Shown here in pieces: positions 42,939 through 51,674 of a DNA stretch of 64,000 nt (its first letter is position 1; every line of letters starts with the position of its first letter). Location of the stretch: positions 1 through 64,000 of the forward strand of contig JAETOE010000027.1 of assembly GCA_021771815.1 (NCBI GenBank). Direction: 5' to 3'. The notes beneath the pieces are model-generated. The model saw only the letters and a program-made list of their open reading frames with translations. It did no database searches and had not been told where the DNA came from. Both the position numbers and the translations under genes were made by a program. The DNA is from Roseburia hominis (GTDB lineage: Bacteria; Bacillota; Clostridia; Lachnospirales; Lachnospiraceae).

Positions 42939-44639
42939 TTACAACTTAAAGTAATCGATACTCTTCACAAGCTGTCTCGCGATCTCGCGAAGCTGCTCTG
43001 CGCTCACGGAAACCTGTTCGAACGTACCCGCGACGTCCTCCGTTGCATCATAGGTTCTTCTGGTGCCAGACGCGTTGTCCTGCGCGATATCCGACAGTTC
43101 TCCGACCGCCTGCACGACCTCGTTGCGGGAGTTTTCTAGACGCTTCGCGCTGTCCTTGATCTGTTCGATACTGCGCATGGAACTTTCGATTCCTCTTAAG
43201 ACCTCCTCGACAATCTCCTGCGTCTCCTGCATGCTTACATTCTGGTTTGCAATGATCTCCTGCATCTGCTGCATGATTTCTACCGACTTGGAGGAATCCT
43301 CCATCAGCGCTCTCGTTGTCTCCTCGATCTCCTTGCTCGACTTGTTCGATTGATCGGCAAGCTTTTGTATCTGATCGGCAACGACCGCAAAGCCTCTTCC
43401 GCTCTCCCCCGCTCTCGCCGCCTCGATTGCCGCGTTCAGACTGAGCAGATTCGTCTCCTCCGCAATCGCTGTGATAAACGCCGTCACTTCATGAATCTTG
43501 TGCACAGAGTCATCGGTACGGTTCGTCTGCATCTGAACCTCCCCGATAATACGCTCCACCTCGTCGTTGATCCGGCGCAGATTGGCAAGCGTTCCCGCCG
43601 CCTTCTCGCTCGAGAGCTGCATCGTCTGGGCGTTCCCACTTAGCATATTTACCTCTGACGAAGTCTCTGTAATATCTTTTCCCATAATCTGCATGTATTC
43701 GGAGGTGTTCTGCGAATTCTTCGCCTGCTCCGTCGAGCTTTCCGCAATCAGGTTGACCGCGTGCTTTACTTCCTTCATCGTGCCGTTCGTGCGCTCCGCC
43801 GCCGTACCGAGCGTTTCGGAAGCTTCCTTAAGCTGCGTCGCATTCTTAGAAATCTCCCGGATCGTGGACTTCATCGCATCCCGAAGCGTGATCGTCACTC
43901 TGGAGAGATCTCCGATCTCATCCCTGCGCGAGAGCATCTTTTCCTCTACCCACACATCCAGATTGCCGTCCGCCACCTTGCCGACGACTTCAATACTGCT
44001 CTTGATATTTCCACTGATGGAAGCCGCCACCTTTGTACTGACCACAATACAGACCAGCATGATCACACATACCGATAAGACAACTGTAAGAAGGATCCGG
44101 TTGATTGCCGCATCTTTTTCTTCCTTATTTATTCCTACGAAAATCATGCCGATCGGCTGACCGGAACCGCCGTTTTGATATACCGGCATATAATAGCCGT
44201 AATTAAGCGTTCCGTCGATGGAGACTGCCTTACTGAAGTATTCCTCCCCGCCGTTTAGCACCTTCTGTACGATCTTCTCTCCGGCAGGCGAACCTAAGAT
44301 ACGCTGCCCGTCTGCATCGAACGCCGAGGTCATAATACGCTTGTCCCCATAGAAAAACGTCACATCCATGCCGGAATTCTGCTTAATGCGGTCTACAAGA
44401 CTCTCCGATTTGGAAATATTGTAGCTTCCCTTCCAGATATCGCCATTGCTGCTCATTAGATAATCTCCGGCATTCTGGTCGTAGGCTGAAAGCGTCGCCG
44501 CCGCCGTGCCTTTCAAGGCTTCCTGTATCTCATCCACCATCGAATTCTTCACCATCGTAAGTGTCAGGAGGATCGTAATCAGTCCAAGTCCCAGCACGGG
44601 AATGATCGCAATCGCTAAAACTTTCTTTTTGATACTCAT
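42939..44639 (-). CDS. Methyl-accepting chemotaxis protein with single Cache sensor
   Basis: This 566-residue chemoreceptor has TM1 (about 8-30), an extracellular single-Cache domain (about 35-185, with [15 protein letters not shown] and [13 protein letters not shown]), TM2 (about 188-210), HAMP (about 212-265) and a long coiled-coil signalling domain. The signalling tip is [23 protein letters not shown] near 395-415. It should control CheA and motility or a related output. It lies 12 bases downstream of the BMP lipoprotein gene, so the two are co-expressed. Confidence 0.95.
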   Translation of the reverse strand: MSIKKKVLAIAIIPVLGLGLITILLTLTMVKNSMVDEIQEALKGTAAATLSAYDQNAGDYLMSSNGDIWKGSYNISKSESLVDRIKQNSGMDVTFFYGDKRIMTSAFDADGQRILGSPAGEKIVQKVLNGGEEYFSKAVSIDGTLNYGYYMPVYQNGGSGQPIGMIFVGINKEEKDAAINRILLTVVLSVCVIMLVCIVVSTKVAASISGNIKSSIEVVGKVADGNLDVWVEEKMLSRRDEIGDLSRVTITLRDAMKSTIREISKNATQLKEASETLGTAAERTNGTMKEVKHAVNLIAESSTEQAKNSQNTSEYMQIMGKDITETSSEVNMLSGNAQTMQLSSEKAAGTLANLRRINDEVERIIGEVQMQTNRTDDSVHKIHEVTAFITAIAEETNLLSLNAAIEAARAGESGRGFAVVADQIQKLADQSNKSSKEIEETTRALMEDSSKSVEIMQQMQEIIANQNVSMQETQEIVEEVLRGIESSMRSIEQIKDSAKRLENSRNEVVQAVGELSDIAQDNASGTRRTYDATEDVAGTFEQVSVSAEQLREIARQLVKSIDYFKL

Positions 44640-44651
44640 GTCCCGTACCTC

Positions 44652-45884
44652 CTACTCTACAACCTTAACTGTCTTAAAATACCAGTTGATTCCGCCTGTG
44701 ATTGTCGCATCGTCAAGTGTCTTTCCCTCTTCTCCCACAGTCTCTCCGGTATTCGTCTCAATCACGCCGTCAAAGACCCCGATCTCTCCCGATAAGATCT
44801 TCTGCTTCGCCTCGTCCACCTTCTGGGCCGTGCCCTCCACGCAAAAATCCGCGGGCGTTGTGATACTGACAAGGTTCTCGCTCATACCGCCGTAATAATT
44901 ACTGCCGTCCCAGGTACCGTCGATCACGCTCTGCACCGCCGCAGTATAGTAAGCGCTCCAGTTCCAGACCACGCTGCAGAGGCAGGCATCCGGCGCGTCC
45001 TTGCTCATGTCGGAATTGTAGCCGATACTGTAAACCCCCCGCTCCTGCGCCAAAGTCTGCGGATAGGCCGTGTCGCAGTGCTGGGTAATCACGTCGCAGC
45101 CAAGCTCAAGAAGCTCCTTTGCCGCTGCTTCCTCCGCTTCGGGGTCGAACCAACTGTTCGTCACCTTCACGTAGACCTGCGCCTCCGGATTCACAGAATA
45201 GATTCCAAGCGCGAACGCATCGATTCCTCCCGTGACCTCCGAATTGGAAGAATCCATCGCCGCCACATAGCCGATCTTGTCCGCTTTCGTATTCATCCCC
45301 GCCACGATGCCGCTTAAATATCTCGCCTGATAAATTCTTCCGAAATAATTATTGAAGTTCTTCCCGTTGCTCATATAGCCTGTTCCGTGGGAAAAATAGA
45401 CGTTGGGGTACTGCTTTGCCATCTCCGCCGTTTTCTCCATATAGCCCCAGCTCGTGGTAAATATGATGTTGCAGCCTTCGTCAATGCACTCCTGTATCGC
45501 GCTTTCTATCGCATCCCCGTCAGAATCGCTCACATTGAGTTTGCGCACCACCTGTTCATCGGACAGCCCAAGATTCTGCTGCATCCCCTGAATTCCCAGA
45601 TCGTGCGTATAGGTATATCCGCTGCCATCCGCAGGATCGCCCAGATGAAGTACTCCCACCTTGATCTGATCTTTTGGAATGCCCGCACTCTGCGTACCGC
45701 CTCCATCTTCTGTTTCTCCGCCCTTCGCGCCGCTCTCCTTTGTGCCGTCTGCCGCATCCGCCGCCTGCGCCGTACCATATCCTGCATTTGTCGCATAGTC
45801 GTCCACTTCCGATATGTTCCCACAGCCGGCAAGCAACGCACAGACAATCGCCGCACTGAACAGTTTTACCGCTTTGTTCCGCAT
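44652..45884 (-). CDS. BMP-family (PnrA/BmpA-like) substrate-binding lipoprotein
   Basis: This 410-residue lipoprotein has a lipobox LLAGC (Cys about 21), an acidic Gly-rich linker (about 25-65) and a BMP domain of the periplasmic-binding fold (KVGVLHLGDPADGSGYTYTHD, NIIFTTSWGYMEKT, KIGYVAAMDSSNSEVTGGIDAF). Family members bind nucleosides or related compounds and normally feed an ABC importer. No permease or ATPase gene is next to it; the partner is a chemoreceptor instead. The start at 45884 follows GAAGGAGGAAGCAT. Confidence 0.9.
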   Translation of the reverse strand: MRNKAVKLFSAAIVCALLAGCGNISEVDDYATNAGYGTAQAADAADGTKESGAKGGETEDGGGTQSAGIPKDQIKVGVLHLGDPADGSGYTYTHDLGIQGMQQNLGLSDEQVVRKLNVSDSDGDAIESAIQECIDEGCNIIFTTSWGYMEKTAEMAKQYPNVYFSHGTGYMSNGKNFNNYFGRIYQARYLSGIVAGMNTKADKIGYVAAMDSSNSEVTGGIDAFALGIYSVNPEAQVYVKVTNSWFDPEAEEAAAKELLELGCDVITQHCDTAYPQTLAQERGVYSIGYNSDMSKDAPDACLCSVVWNWSAYYTAAVQSVIDGTWDGSNYYGGMSENLVSITTPADFCVEGTAQKVDEAKQKILSGEIGVFDGVIETNTGETVGEEGKTLDDATITGGINWYFKTVKVVE

Positions 45885-46020
45885 ATGCTTCCTCCTTCGT
45901 TCCAATTACATCAATTTTCCAATATTTTACTACAATTCCAGGCAAATAAAAAGTATTATGGCTGCCACAAAAAGAATTTTACTAAAAAAATCTTCCTGCA
46001 ACAGCCTGCGCCGTCATGCC

Positions 46021-46815
46021 TTACTCCGCAGTGGCATCCGTGTCCGCTTCTCCCACTACGATCGGTGTAATTACAATCTTATCCGCGGAAATATTGGTCT
46101 TGCGCTTCACGATATCCTCGACCTGCGCACGCTTTGCATCCGTGACCTCGCCCATATTTAAGACAACGTCACAGTTGTCGTCCGTGATGCTGACCACCAC
46201 ATCGGTAAACCCTTTTGCCTCCAGAAGCATCTCGGCTGCCGCCTCGCGCTCTGAAATATCGGTCATTGCGATCATCTTGTTTACGGCGTCCTGTTTTAAG
46301 CTCTCCTCGATAGAAGTATTGTTCACGATTTCAAGCAGCGCCTCCTTATTCTTGGAGCGGATCTGCTCGCGGTTCAGCTTCATTTCTGCAGCATAGTCCA
46401 GGTTGGCGACCGAAGTGCTCGTAAGCACTGCCTCGCCGGGATTTTCCACATCCGCCGCGCCGCCGCCATCCGCAACATCCGCTATCTTTGCATCACCTGC
46501 CGCATCTGCCACATCTTCGCCTTCCGCGGCATCCGCCGCGTCTGCCTGCGCATCATCCAGAAAAGCCGTCTCCGTCCCGTCTGTCACTGCAAGTTCCTCG
46601 CCTGTTCCCTCATCGGTAAAAATCTCGTTCTCCATAAGCGTATCTTCATCCGATATCTCATAGTCCCCTTCCAGTGCGTCCACGTCGGTGCTCGCCTCCG
46701 CCGTCACCTGCTCATCATCCATGTTATTGTTCATGTAGCTGAAGTAGCCTGCTACTGCAATCATAAGTGCCAATGCCGTAATCACCAGTTGATTTTTCCG
46801 AAATATTTTTTTCAC
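46021..46815 (-). CDS. spoIIIAH: Stage III sporulation protein AH
   Basis: This 264-residue protein has a membrane anchor (about 10-27), a long acidic Ala/Asp-rich linker (about 30-125) that is larger than in Bacillus, and the C-terminal YscJ/FliF-like ring-building domain (about 130-255, LNREQIRSKNKEALLEIV onward). SpoIIIAH meets SpoIIQ across the forespore membranes to form the feeding channel. Translation starts at a GTG after AAGGAGGAATAGAC, two bases past the spoIIIAG stop. Confidence 0.93.
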   Translation of the reverse strand: MKKIFRKNQLVITALALMIAVAGYFSYMNNNMDDEQVTAEASTDVDALEGDYEISDEDTLMENEIFTDEGTGEELAVTDGTETAFLDDAQADAADAAEGEDVADAAGDAKIADVADGGGAADVENPGEAVLTSTSVANLDYAAEMKLNREQIRSKNKEALLEIVNNTSIEESLKQDAVNKMIAMTDISEREAAAEMLLEAKGFTDVVVSITDDNCDVVLNMGEVTDAKRAQVEDIVKRKTNISADKIVITPIVVGEADTDATAE

Positions 46816-46817
46816 GT

Positions 46818-47471
46818 CTATTCCTCCTTGGAACACATCTTAACTACTCTAATCCTATGCGCCTCTACCTTCAATAATGCCTTTACGGATTCTGAAATCT
46901 CAGAAACTACGGTCGGGCTTCCTCCACCCTCCGCCACCACGACGACGCCCTCGACGGTCGGCAGTTTTTCCTTCTGTATATATGGATACGTTCCATCCTC
47001 TGTCTCGACAAAAATCGTTGTATCTTCACTGCTGCTCTCTGTCACCGTGCGTGTGCCTCCCCCGCTGTCATTCTCGGAAGTCACACTGCTTTGCTCATTT
47101 TTATCTTTCTCCACGACAGACTCCCCCGCATCGGAAACCGTAATCATCACCTCCACCTTCCCGACGCCGTCCATCTGTGACAGCACCTCTGCAAGCCTCT
47201 CCTCCAGATATTCCACATATGCTTCCTGTCCCGGCGCTTTTACTCTTTCTCCCGCTCCCCCGTCTCCCATCCCGCTCCCCTGCTGCCCGCCGCCATCCTC
47301 CCCGGCATCAAAGCCGGCGGACGCGCCGCCGTTTCCTGCCTTTTGCTTTTCTCCCGTCGGCATCGCTATGACAAGCAGCAATATCCCCACCAGTGCCAGC
47401 ACCGCCCAATCGCTCTTTTTTAACTTTTTCCATTTTCCCTGTTCCATGAATTCCTTTAATTTCGACAGCAT
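46818..47471 (-). CDS. spoIIIAG: Stage III sporulation protein AG
   Basis: This 217-residue protein has one membrane helix (about 22-40) and a C-terminal ring-building domain (about 70-215) that forms a large ring in the mother-cell to forespore channel. The YVEYLEERLAEVLSQMDGVG segment and VEGVVVVAEGGGSPTV are typical. A Gly/Asp-rich linker (about 45-65) follows the helix. The start at 47471 follows GCGAGGAGGGAGT. Confidence 0.93.
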   Translation of the reverse strand: MLSKLKEFMEQGKWKKLKKSDWAVLALVGILLLVIAMPTGEKQKAGNGGASAGFDAGEDGGGQQGSGMGDGGAGERVKAPGQEAYVEYLEERLAEVLSQMDGVGKVEVMITVSDAGESVVEKDKNEQSSVTSENDSGGGTRTVTESSSEDTTIFVETEDGTYPYIQKEKLPTVEGVVVVAEGGGSPTVVSEISESVKALLKVEAHRIRVVKMCSKEE

Positions 47472-47484
47472 ACTCCCTCCTCGC

Positions 47485-48057
47485 TTACGCATTCACGTAC
47501 TGTATCTTAATCTTTGATTCTTCCATCTGATAGTACCTTGCAAGCTTCTGCCGCAGCACGGCGTAAACGGCTTCATCCGCCTCCCCCTTTCCCTCCTCAT
47601 CTCCCGAGACCAGGATCTCCCCGACTGTGATATTGTCTGCATCCCGCTTTTTTATCTGCACGCTTATCTCCTCGATCGTGTAATCCTCTCCCATCCGCAC
47701 CGCCACATCCTGCGCGCAAAGCCCGTATTCCGAAAGTTCCTGCCCCGCGATCTGCTTCACATCCTGCGCTGCCGCAAATTCGTACTGCTCCCTGTAATAA
47801 TCGTTCTGCATATATTCGATTTTCTGCGTATCGCGCGACAATTCATCCAGATTTTCCATGAATTCTTCATAGGCTATCTTGTCCATGAATTCTTCATCCC
47901 CACAGATGATCGAGAGGAATGGCGACAAAATGGAAAGCACGAGCAAAAGCTGTGCAAAAAAACGGATGTACTTCTGGTATTCCTTCCCGGGCGGCAGATA
48001 CAAAAGCAGCGCCAGCAATACGAACAACACAATAAATCCCCGGATATACGAAAGCAT
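47485..48057 (-). CDS. spoIIIAF: Stage III sporulation protein AF
   Basis: This 190-residue protein has two N-terminal membrane helices (about 5-24 and 32-51) and a C-terminal soluble domain (about 60-190) rich in charged residues, with EISVQIKKRDADNITVGEI. The length and topology fit SpoIIIAF. The ribosome binding site GGGAGGTGGCAT is set within a repeat copied from the end of spoIIIAE. Confidence 0.88.
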   Translation of the reverse strand: MLSYIRGFIVLFVLLALLLYLPPGKEYQKYIRFFAQLLLVLSILSPFLSIICGDEEFMDKIAYEEFMENLDELSRDTQKIEYMQNDYYREQYEFAAAQDVKQIAGQELSEYGLCAQDVAVRMGEDYTIEEISVQIKKRDADNITVGEILVSGDEEGKGEADEAVYAVLRQKLARYYQMEESKIKIQYVNA

Positions 48058-48071
48058 ATGCCACCTCCCAA

Positions 48072-48140
48072 CGCATAAAGCCTGACGCCGTCTGGCGCAT
48101 GAAACAAACCTGTGCTGCCTAGCGCATAAAGCCTGACGCC
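48072..48140 (-). repeat. 18-bp duplication of the spoIIIAE 3' end
   Basis: CGCATAAAGCCTGACGCC occurs at 48123-48140, where it encodes the last residues of SpoIIIAE, and again at 48072-48089 just upstream of the spoIIIAF ribosome binding site. Confidence 0.9.
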
Positions 48141-49318
48141 GCCGTGGTGAGCGCTACCGTCACAAAAAAAAGCGCCAGACAGTAAACGACCATTTTTAAA
48201 TACAGCATCCCTCCCTGTGCCATCCCCCGCATGCAGCCCGCAATCCGCTTATCCGCCACGGGTTCCACGACAGCCGCCGCAAGCTTATAGATCACAGACA
48301 GTCCGAGAATCTTTAGCACCGGGCCAATCCCTATCACGACCAAAAACACCAGCGCAGCCACACCGACACAATTTTTGATCAAAATGCCTGCGCCCAAAAT
48401 CATCTCACCAACCCCGTTTAATATATTCCCGACCCCCGGAACAAACGCTGCTGCCTGGCTTACCGTGCTGCTCGTCAGGCGGTCTTTTGCCGGAGCGATC
48501 ATACTCTGCACGACGTTTAGTCCAAGCACGAGCACCCCCGCGCTCTTCATTCCCCAGTTTATGGCTCCGCAGACAAGCTCCGTCAGATTCTGGAACTTTT
48601 CATCCTCAAAGAAATGATTGAACAGTTCAAGCACTACATAAATCTGTATGAGCGGAATCAGAATTTTTAAAAACAGCCACTCTACCAGATAAATCACGAG
48701 AAACGCGAGCTGATAAAAGCCCACGGAGGACTCCGGTCCGGAGGAGAACACCATGCTGATGCCGAATGTCGGAACCAGCGCCTTCATAAAGTCCACGCAG
48801 TGCGAAAGCGCCTCCGATGCAATTTCTTCATAGATGGAAAAGGACTGCAGCAACAGCACCGCCATAATGCCATATACAAGCAGAAAACAGATTTCCGATA
48901 TATACGCCTGCTTAAATGCTCCCGAAAAATTTTTCAGCATCGAAAACCCGACGGCGAGCAATACGATCTCGACAAGAAGCGTTTTTCCCGCGTCTATCTC
49001 GTAAAACAATGCGTCAAAAATCCACTCCTCCACCACGGAAGCGTCAAATCCATCGGTTCCCTCCGTCAGCAGTTGTTCCACCACATCGGAAAAGTGAATT
49101 TTCTCCTGCTGCGCAGGAAACAGCTCCGTATCAAGCAGCTCGTCCATCTCCGTAAAGTCGAGTTCCCCCATAAAACGTTCCAAATAGCCTTCTTTGGACT
49201 CCTCGGGCGTCTCTCCCGTCACGCCGCCCTCCCCCGCTTCCCCCGCCAGCACCGTCGCCGGAAGAAGCAGAAGCAAAATAACAAGAAAACCGGCCGCCAC
49301 TACACTCTCTTTTCTCAT
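48119..49318 (-). CDS. spoIIIAE: Stage III sporulation protein AE
   Basis: This 399-residue polytopic protein has a signal or first helix (about 8-26), an extracellular acidic region (about 27-110), then about eight membrane helices (GKTLLVEIVLLAVGFSMLKN, then SVGFYQLAFLVIYLVEWLFLK in broken segments, FVPGVGNILNGVGEMILGAGI). SpoIIIAE is the large membrane subunit of the SpoIIIA channel. Its ATG overlaps the spoIIIAD stop (ATGA), which indicates coupling. Confidence 0.93.
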   Translation of the reverse strand: MRKESVVAAGFLVILLLLLPATVLAGEAGEGGVTGETPEESKEGYLERFMGELDFTEMDELLDTELFPAQQEKIHFSDVVEQLLTEGTDGFDASVVEEWIFDALFYEIDAGKTLLVEIVLLAVGFSMLKNFSGAFKQAYISEICFLLVYGIMAVLLLQSFSIYEEIASEALSHCVDFMKALVPTFGISMVFSSGPESSVGFYQLAFLVIYLVEWLFLKILIPLIQIYVVLELFNHFFEDEKFQNLTELVCGAINWGMKSAGVLVLGLNVVQSMIAPAKDRLTSSTVSQAAAFVPGVGNILNGVGEMILGAGILIKNCVGVAALVFLVVIGIGPVLKILGLSVIYKLAAAVVEPVADKRIAGCMRGMAQGGMLYLKMVVYCLALFFVTVALTTAASGFMR

Positions 49319-49698
49319 AAAAAGCTCCCTATCGTCTCCAGGAATGCGCTTAAGACCGGAACGCTCACCACCAGAATCGATAATTTTGCAAAAATCTCGA
49401 TCTGGCCAGCGATCGCCGCATAGCCCGCATCCTTGCAGATATTTGTTGCAAATTCCGCTACGTATGTAATACCTACCATTTTTACGACCAGCCCGATATA
49501 TCTGCCGTCAACCGATATCATCGACTTCAATTCTTCCGCAAAGTCCAAAATCGTCTCTACTTTCGTCAGCAGATAGACAAAAATACAGATGCAGACCACC
49601 ATCGCAATAAATGTACTGTACTCGCTCTTCTCTCTTTTAAGCGGGAGCGCGATCAGTACCCCGGCAATTCCCAGAACCGCAATTTTAACTATATCCAT
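49315..49698 (-). CDS. spoIIIAD: Stage III sporulation protein AD
   Basis: This 127-residue protein has three to four membrane helices (DIVKIAVLGIAGVLIALPL, FIAMVVCICIFVYLLTKV and YIGLVVKMVGITYVAEFA). SpoIIIAD is a membrane subunit of the channel, related to SpoIIIAC. I start at 49698 after GGGCAGGGAGAGTTCA. A gap of 74 bases separates it from spoIIIAC. Confidence 0.92.
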   Translation of the reverse strand: MDIVKIAVLGIAGVLIALPLKREKSEYSTFIAMVVCICIFVYLLTKVETILDFAEELKSMISVDGRYIGLVVKMVGITYVAEFATNICKDAGYAAIAGQIEIFAKLSILVVSVPVLSAFLETIGSFL

Positions 49699-49772
49699 TG
49701 AACTCTCCCTGCCCAAAAACGAGCCCGGCTTTGGACATCCTTTCTATGGTCTTTCCCATGGGGGACAAACGC

Positions 49773-49967
49773 CTACAGCGCGAACAGGGACTGCATCGTT
49801 TCAAACAGTTCATAAATATACGGCACGATCCAGAACAGTACGATGATAAGCCCCGCAAGGCTTGTTAAGAACGCATGCTCCTCTCTGCCGCTGTGCTTTA
49901 ACACCTGACTGATGACTGTCACAAGAATCCCGACTGCAGCTATCTTAAAAATCAAATTTACGCTCAT
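49773..49967 (-). CDS. spoIIIAC: Stage III sporulation protein AC
   Basis: This 64-residue protein has two membrane helices (NLIFKIAAVGILVTVISQVL, then FLTSLAGLIIVLFWIVPYI) and the HSGREEHAF loop characteristic of SpoIIIAC, a small subunit of the channel. The start follows GAGAGAGGATGCCAATCG. Confidence 0.93.
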   Translation of the reverse strand: MSVNLIFKIAAVGILVTVISQVLKHSGREEHAFLTSLAGLIIVLFWIVPYIYELFETMQSLFAL

Positions 49968-49998
49968 CGATTGGCATCCTCTCTCCCTTGTCTTGTAT

Positions 49999-50413
49999 TT
50001 ATATCAGCAAAATCACCAGCATAAGCCCGCTCAAGATACTGACCGTCCCATATACCCTCTGCTTTTCTTTCTGCTCCCGCCTGGCTGTCTCGATCATAAA
50101 ATCCAACCGTTCCAACGTGAGGGAAAGACGCCTTTTATTTTCCTCGAGGCTCTTCCCGAAAAAGGCGCTGCCTGCATTCTCGATCAATTCTCCTTCCTCC
50201 GCGGAAAGCCCAAGTTCTTTTCTGCCGTCGGCGAACACCTTTCTCCACACTTCTTCGCCCTGTCCCTCACGTTTTTCCATCAGACGCCCGGCAATCCCGG
50301 CACAGATCTCATTCAAACGTTCATCCTGCGTGCGCACAAAACATCCCAGCAGAACCTCCTGCGATGCCGACCGCCGCCGTCACGATGAATATACTTCCAA
50401 TCAATTTCAGCAT
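49999..50413 (-). pseudogene. spoIIIAB: Disrupted spoIIIAB: internal deletion with frameshift
   Basis: The expected gene sits between spoIIIAA and spoIIIAC but is split. Frame one (50321-50413) encodes the normal N-terminal membrane segment MLKLIGSIFIVTAAVGIAGG and stops after 30 codons. A different frame (to 49999, first GTG at 50337) encodes the rest of the protein, RLNEICAGIAGRLMEK to the C-terminal helix. Joined, they would give about 138 residues against about 170 in the family. I infer loss of roughly 98 bases, not a multiple of three. SpoIIIAB is a membrane protein needed for SpoIIIA assembly in Bacillus. A sequencing error alone would explain the shift but not the missing third. Confidence 0.75.
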
Positions 50414-51360
50414 AATCTCTCCATATGCGCGTCGAATACCTGCGTGCACCGACCGCCGCCCGGCGTGCGTCTGATCCATATGTAACGCCCGAACATCTGC
50501 TTTTCGACCCAGCCTTGTAAGAATGGCTTTTCCGAAAGCTCGCGGACGCTCCCCGCGTGTATCGTACCGATGATCCTGCTCCCGGAATAAAGCGCCTGCT
50601 CCACCGCAAGAAAATCTTCCCTGCCGCCAAGCTCGTCTACCGCGATCACCTGCGGCGACATGGCGCGCAGCAGCATCCGCATCCCTTCCGCTTTGCCGCA
50701 GCCGTCCAGCACGTCCGTGCGCGGTCCTAAATCGTTTTGGGGAACGCCGAGATGGCACGCCGCAATCTCCGAGCGCTCGTCCACAACGCACACCTTCATT
50801 CCCTGTACTTCCTTAGTTCCCGTAGAGAGCAGTCTGATGCAGTCCCTTAGAAGCGTCGTCTTTCCCGCTCCCGGCTCCGAGAGAAACAGCGTATTATAGA
50901 CGCTGTCTCCATCCCGTATAAACTGCATGACCTCTTCTGCACAGCCCTTTTTCTCATGGGCGATACGGATATTTAAGAATGCGACATGGTGCATCGCGGA
51001 AATTTCACCGTTTTCCCGCGCAACGCTTCCCGCAAGTCCAATACGGTGTCCTCCTTCAATTGTAATATATCCCTGCTTTACTTCCTCGCTGTATGCATAG
51101 AGCGAATAGTTACTGATATAATTGAGCATCTCCGCAATATCCGCCATACGCATCCCGCTCTCTTCCCCGTATACTTCCCCGTACCGCGCCCCGGCAAATA
51201 CGCCGCCCGCCTCTTTCCGCAGCAGATATTTATTTCCCGTGTCATAAAGAAATTCCACAGGTCGTCCCACACGGACACGTATTTCTTCCAGCCCCTCCTG
51301 CCAGTCGTCCCCCGCAAGAGCACCCCGCAGACACCCCGGAAAAATTTTCGCAATTTCCAT
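50407..51360 (-). CDS. spoIIIAA: Stage III sporulation protein AA, ATPase
   Basis: This 317-residue protein is a secretion-type AAA ATPase with Walker A SEPGAGKTTLLRDC (about 165), Walker B VIAVDELGG and a C-terminal arm. It powers or assembles the SpoIIIA channel. NYISNYSLYAYSEEVKQGYI and GHRIGLAGSV are typical of the N-terminal domain. It is first in the operon; its end overlaps the spoIIIAB start (ATGCTGA). The start follows AAGGAGGCGATACGGTGC. Confidence 0.95.
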   Translation of the reverse strand: MEIAKIFPGCLRGALAGDDWQEGLEEIRVRVGRPVEFLYDTGNKYLLRKEAGGVFAGARYGEVYGEESGMRMADIAEMLNYISNYSLYAYSEEVKQGYITIEGGHRIGLAGSVARENGEISAMHHVAFLNIRIAHEKKGCAEEVMQFIRDGDSVYNTLFLSEPGAGKTTLLRDCIRLLSTGTKEVQGMKVCVVDERSEIAACHLGVPQNDLGPRTDVLDGCGKAEGMRMLLRAMSPQVIAVDELGGREDFLAVEQALYSGSRIIGTIHAGSVRELSEKPFLQGWVEKQMFGRYIWIRRTPGGGRCTQVFDAHMERLC

Positions 51361-51400
51361 GCACCGTATCGCCTCCTTATCTCCCTCTCTGCTATGTCTA

Positions 51401-51428
51401 ATTCTATGACTTGTCTCATTTTTTATGA
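51401..51428 (-). promoter_or_regulatory. Candidate sigma-E promoter of the spoIIIA operon
   Basis: The minus strand has TCATAAA (51422-51428), 13 bases, CATAGAAT (51401-51408). The -10 matches the sigma-E consensus CATACA-T at seven of eight positions and the -35 is partial. In Bacillus the spoIIIA operon is known to be sigma-E dependent, and the ribosome binding site follows at a suitable distance. Confidence 0.5.
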
Positions 51429-51499
51429 CTGGATTTTAAAAAAGAATTTCTGGCCCTGTATATTTTTTCGTATTTTATGGAATCACAAAATTAAACATG

Positions 51500-51645
51500 A
51501 TATAATGAGCGCAAGCGAGTCAACGTACTTGTATGATTGACGGCGCTAGATGTCCGGTGGACATCTGATTAGCGCGGACCGTAACGGAGTGTAGACGGCG
51601 AATTATGATTGTGTGCCGTCTTTGCACACAATATAATGAGCGCGA
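51500..51645 (+). ncRNA. Structured leader element upstream of the nitrite/sulfite reductase gene
   Basis: A TATAAT box (51501-51506) is followed at once by a leader with nested inverted repeats: GTCAA/TTGAC (about 51518-51540), then AGATGTCC-GGT-GGACATCT inside GCGCT/AGCGC (about 51543-51575), then two overlapping, mutually exclusive stems, AGACGGC/GCCGTCT and TTGTGTGC/GCACACAA (about 51592-51632). The sequence ATATAATGAGCGC occurs at both ends. Parts match the leader elements at argS and queT. Together with the sigma-E promoter this accounts for 51361-51674, which has no gene. Confidence 0.5.
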
Positions 51646-51674
51646 AGGAAAAAGTGCAAAACAAGGAGGATTGT

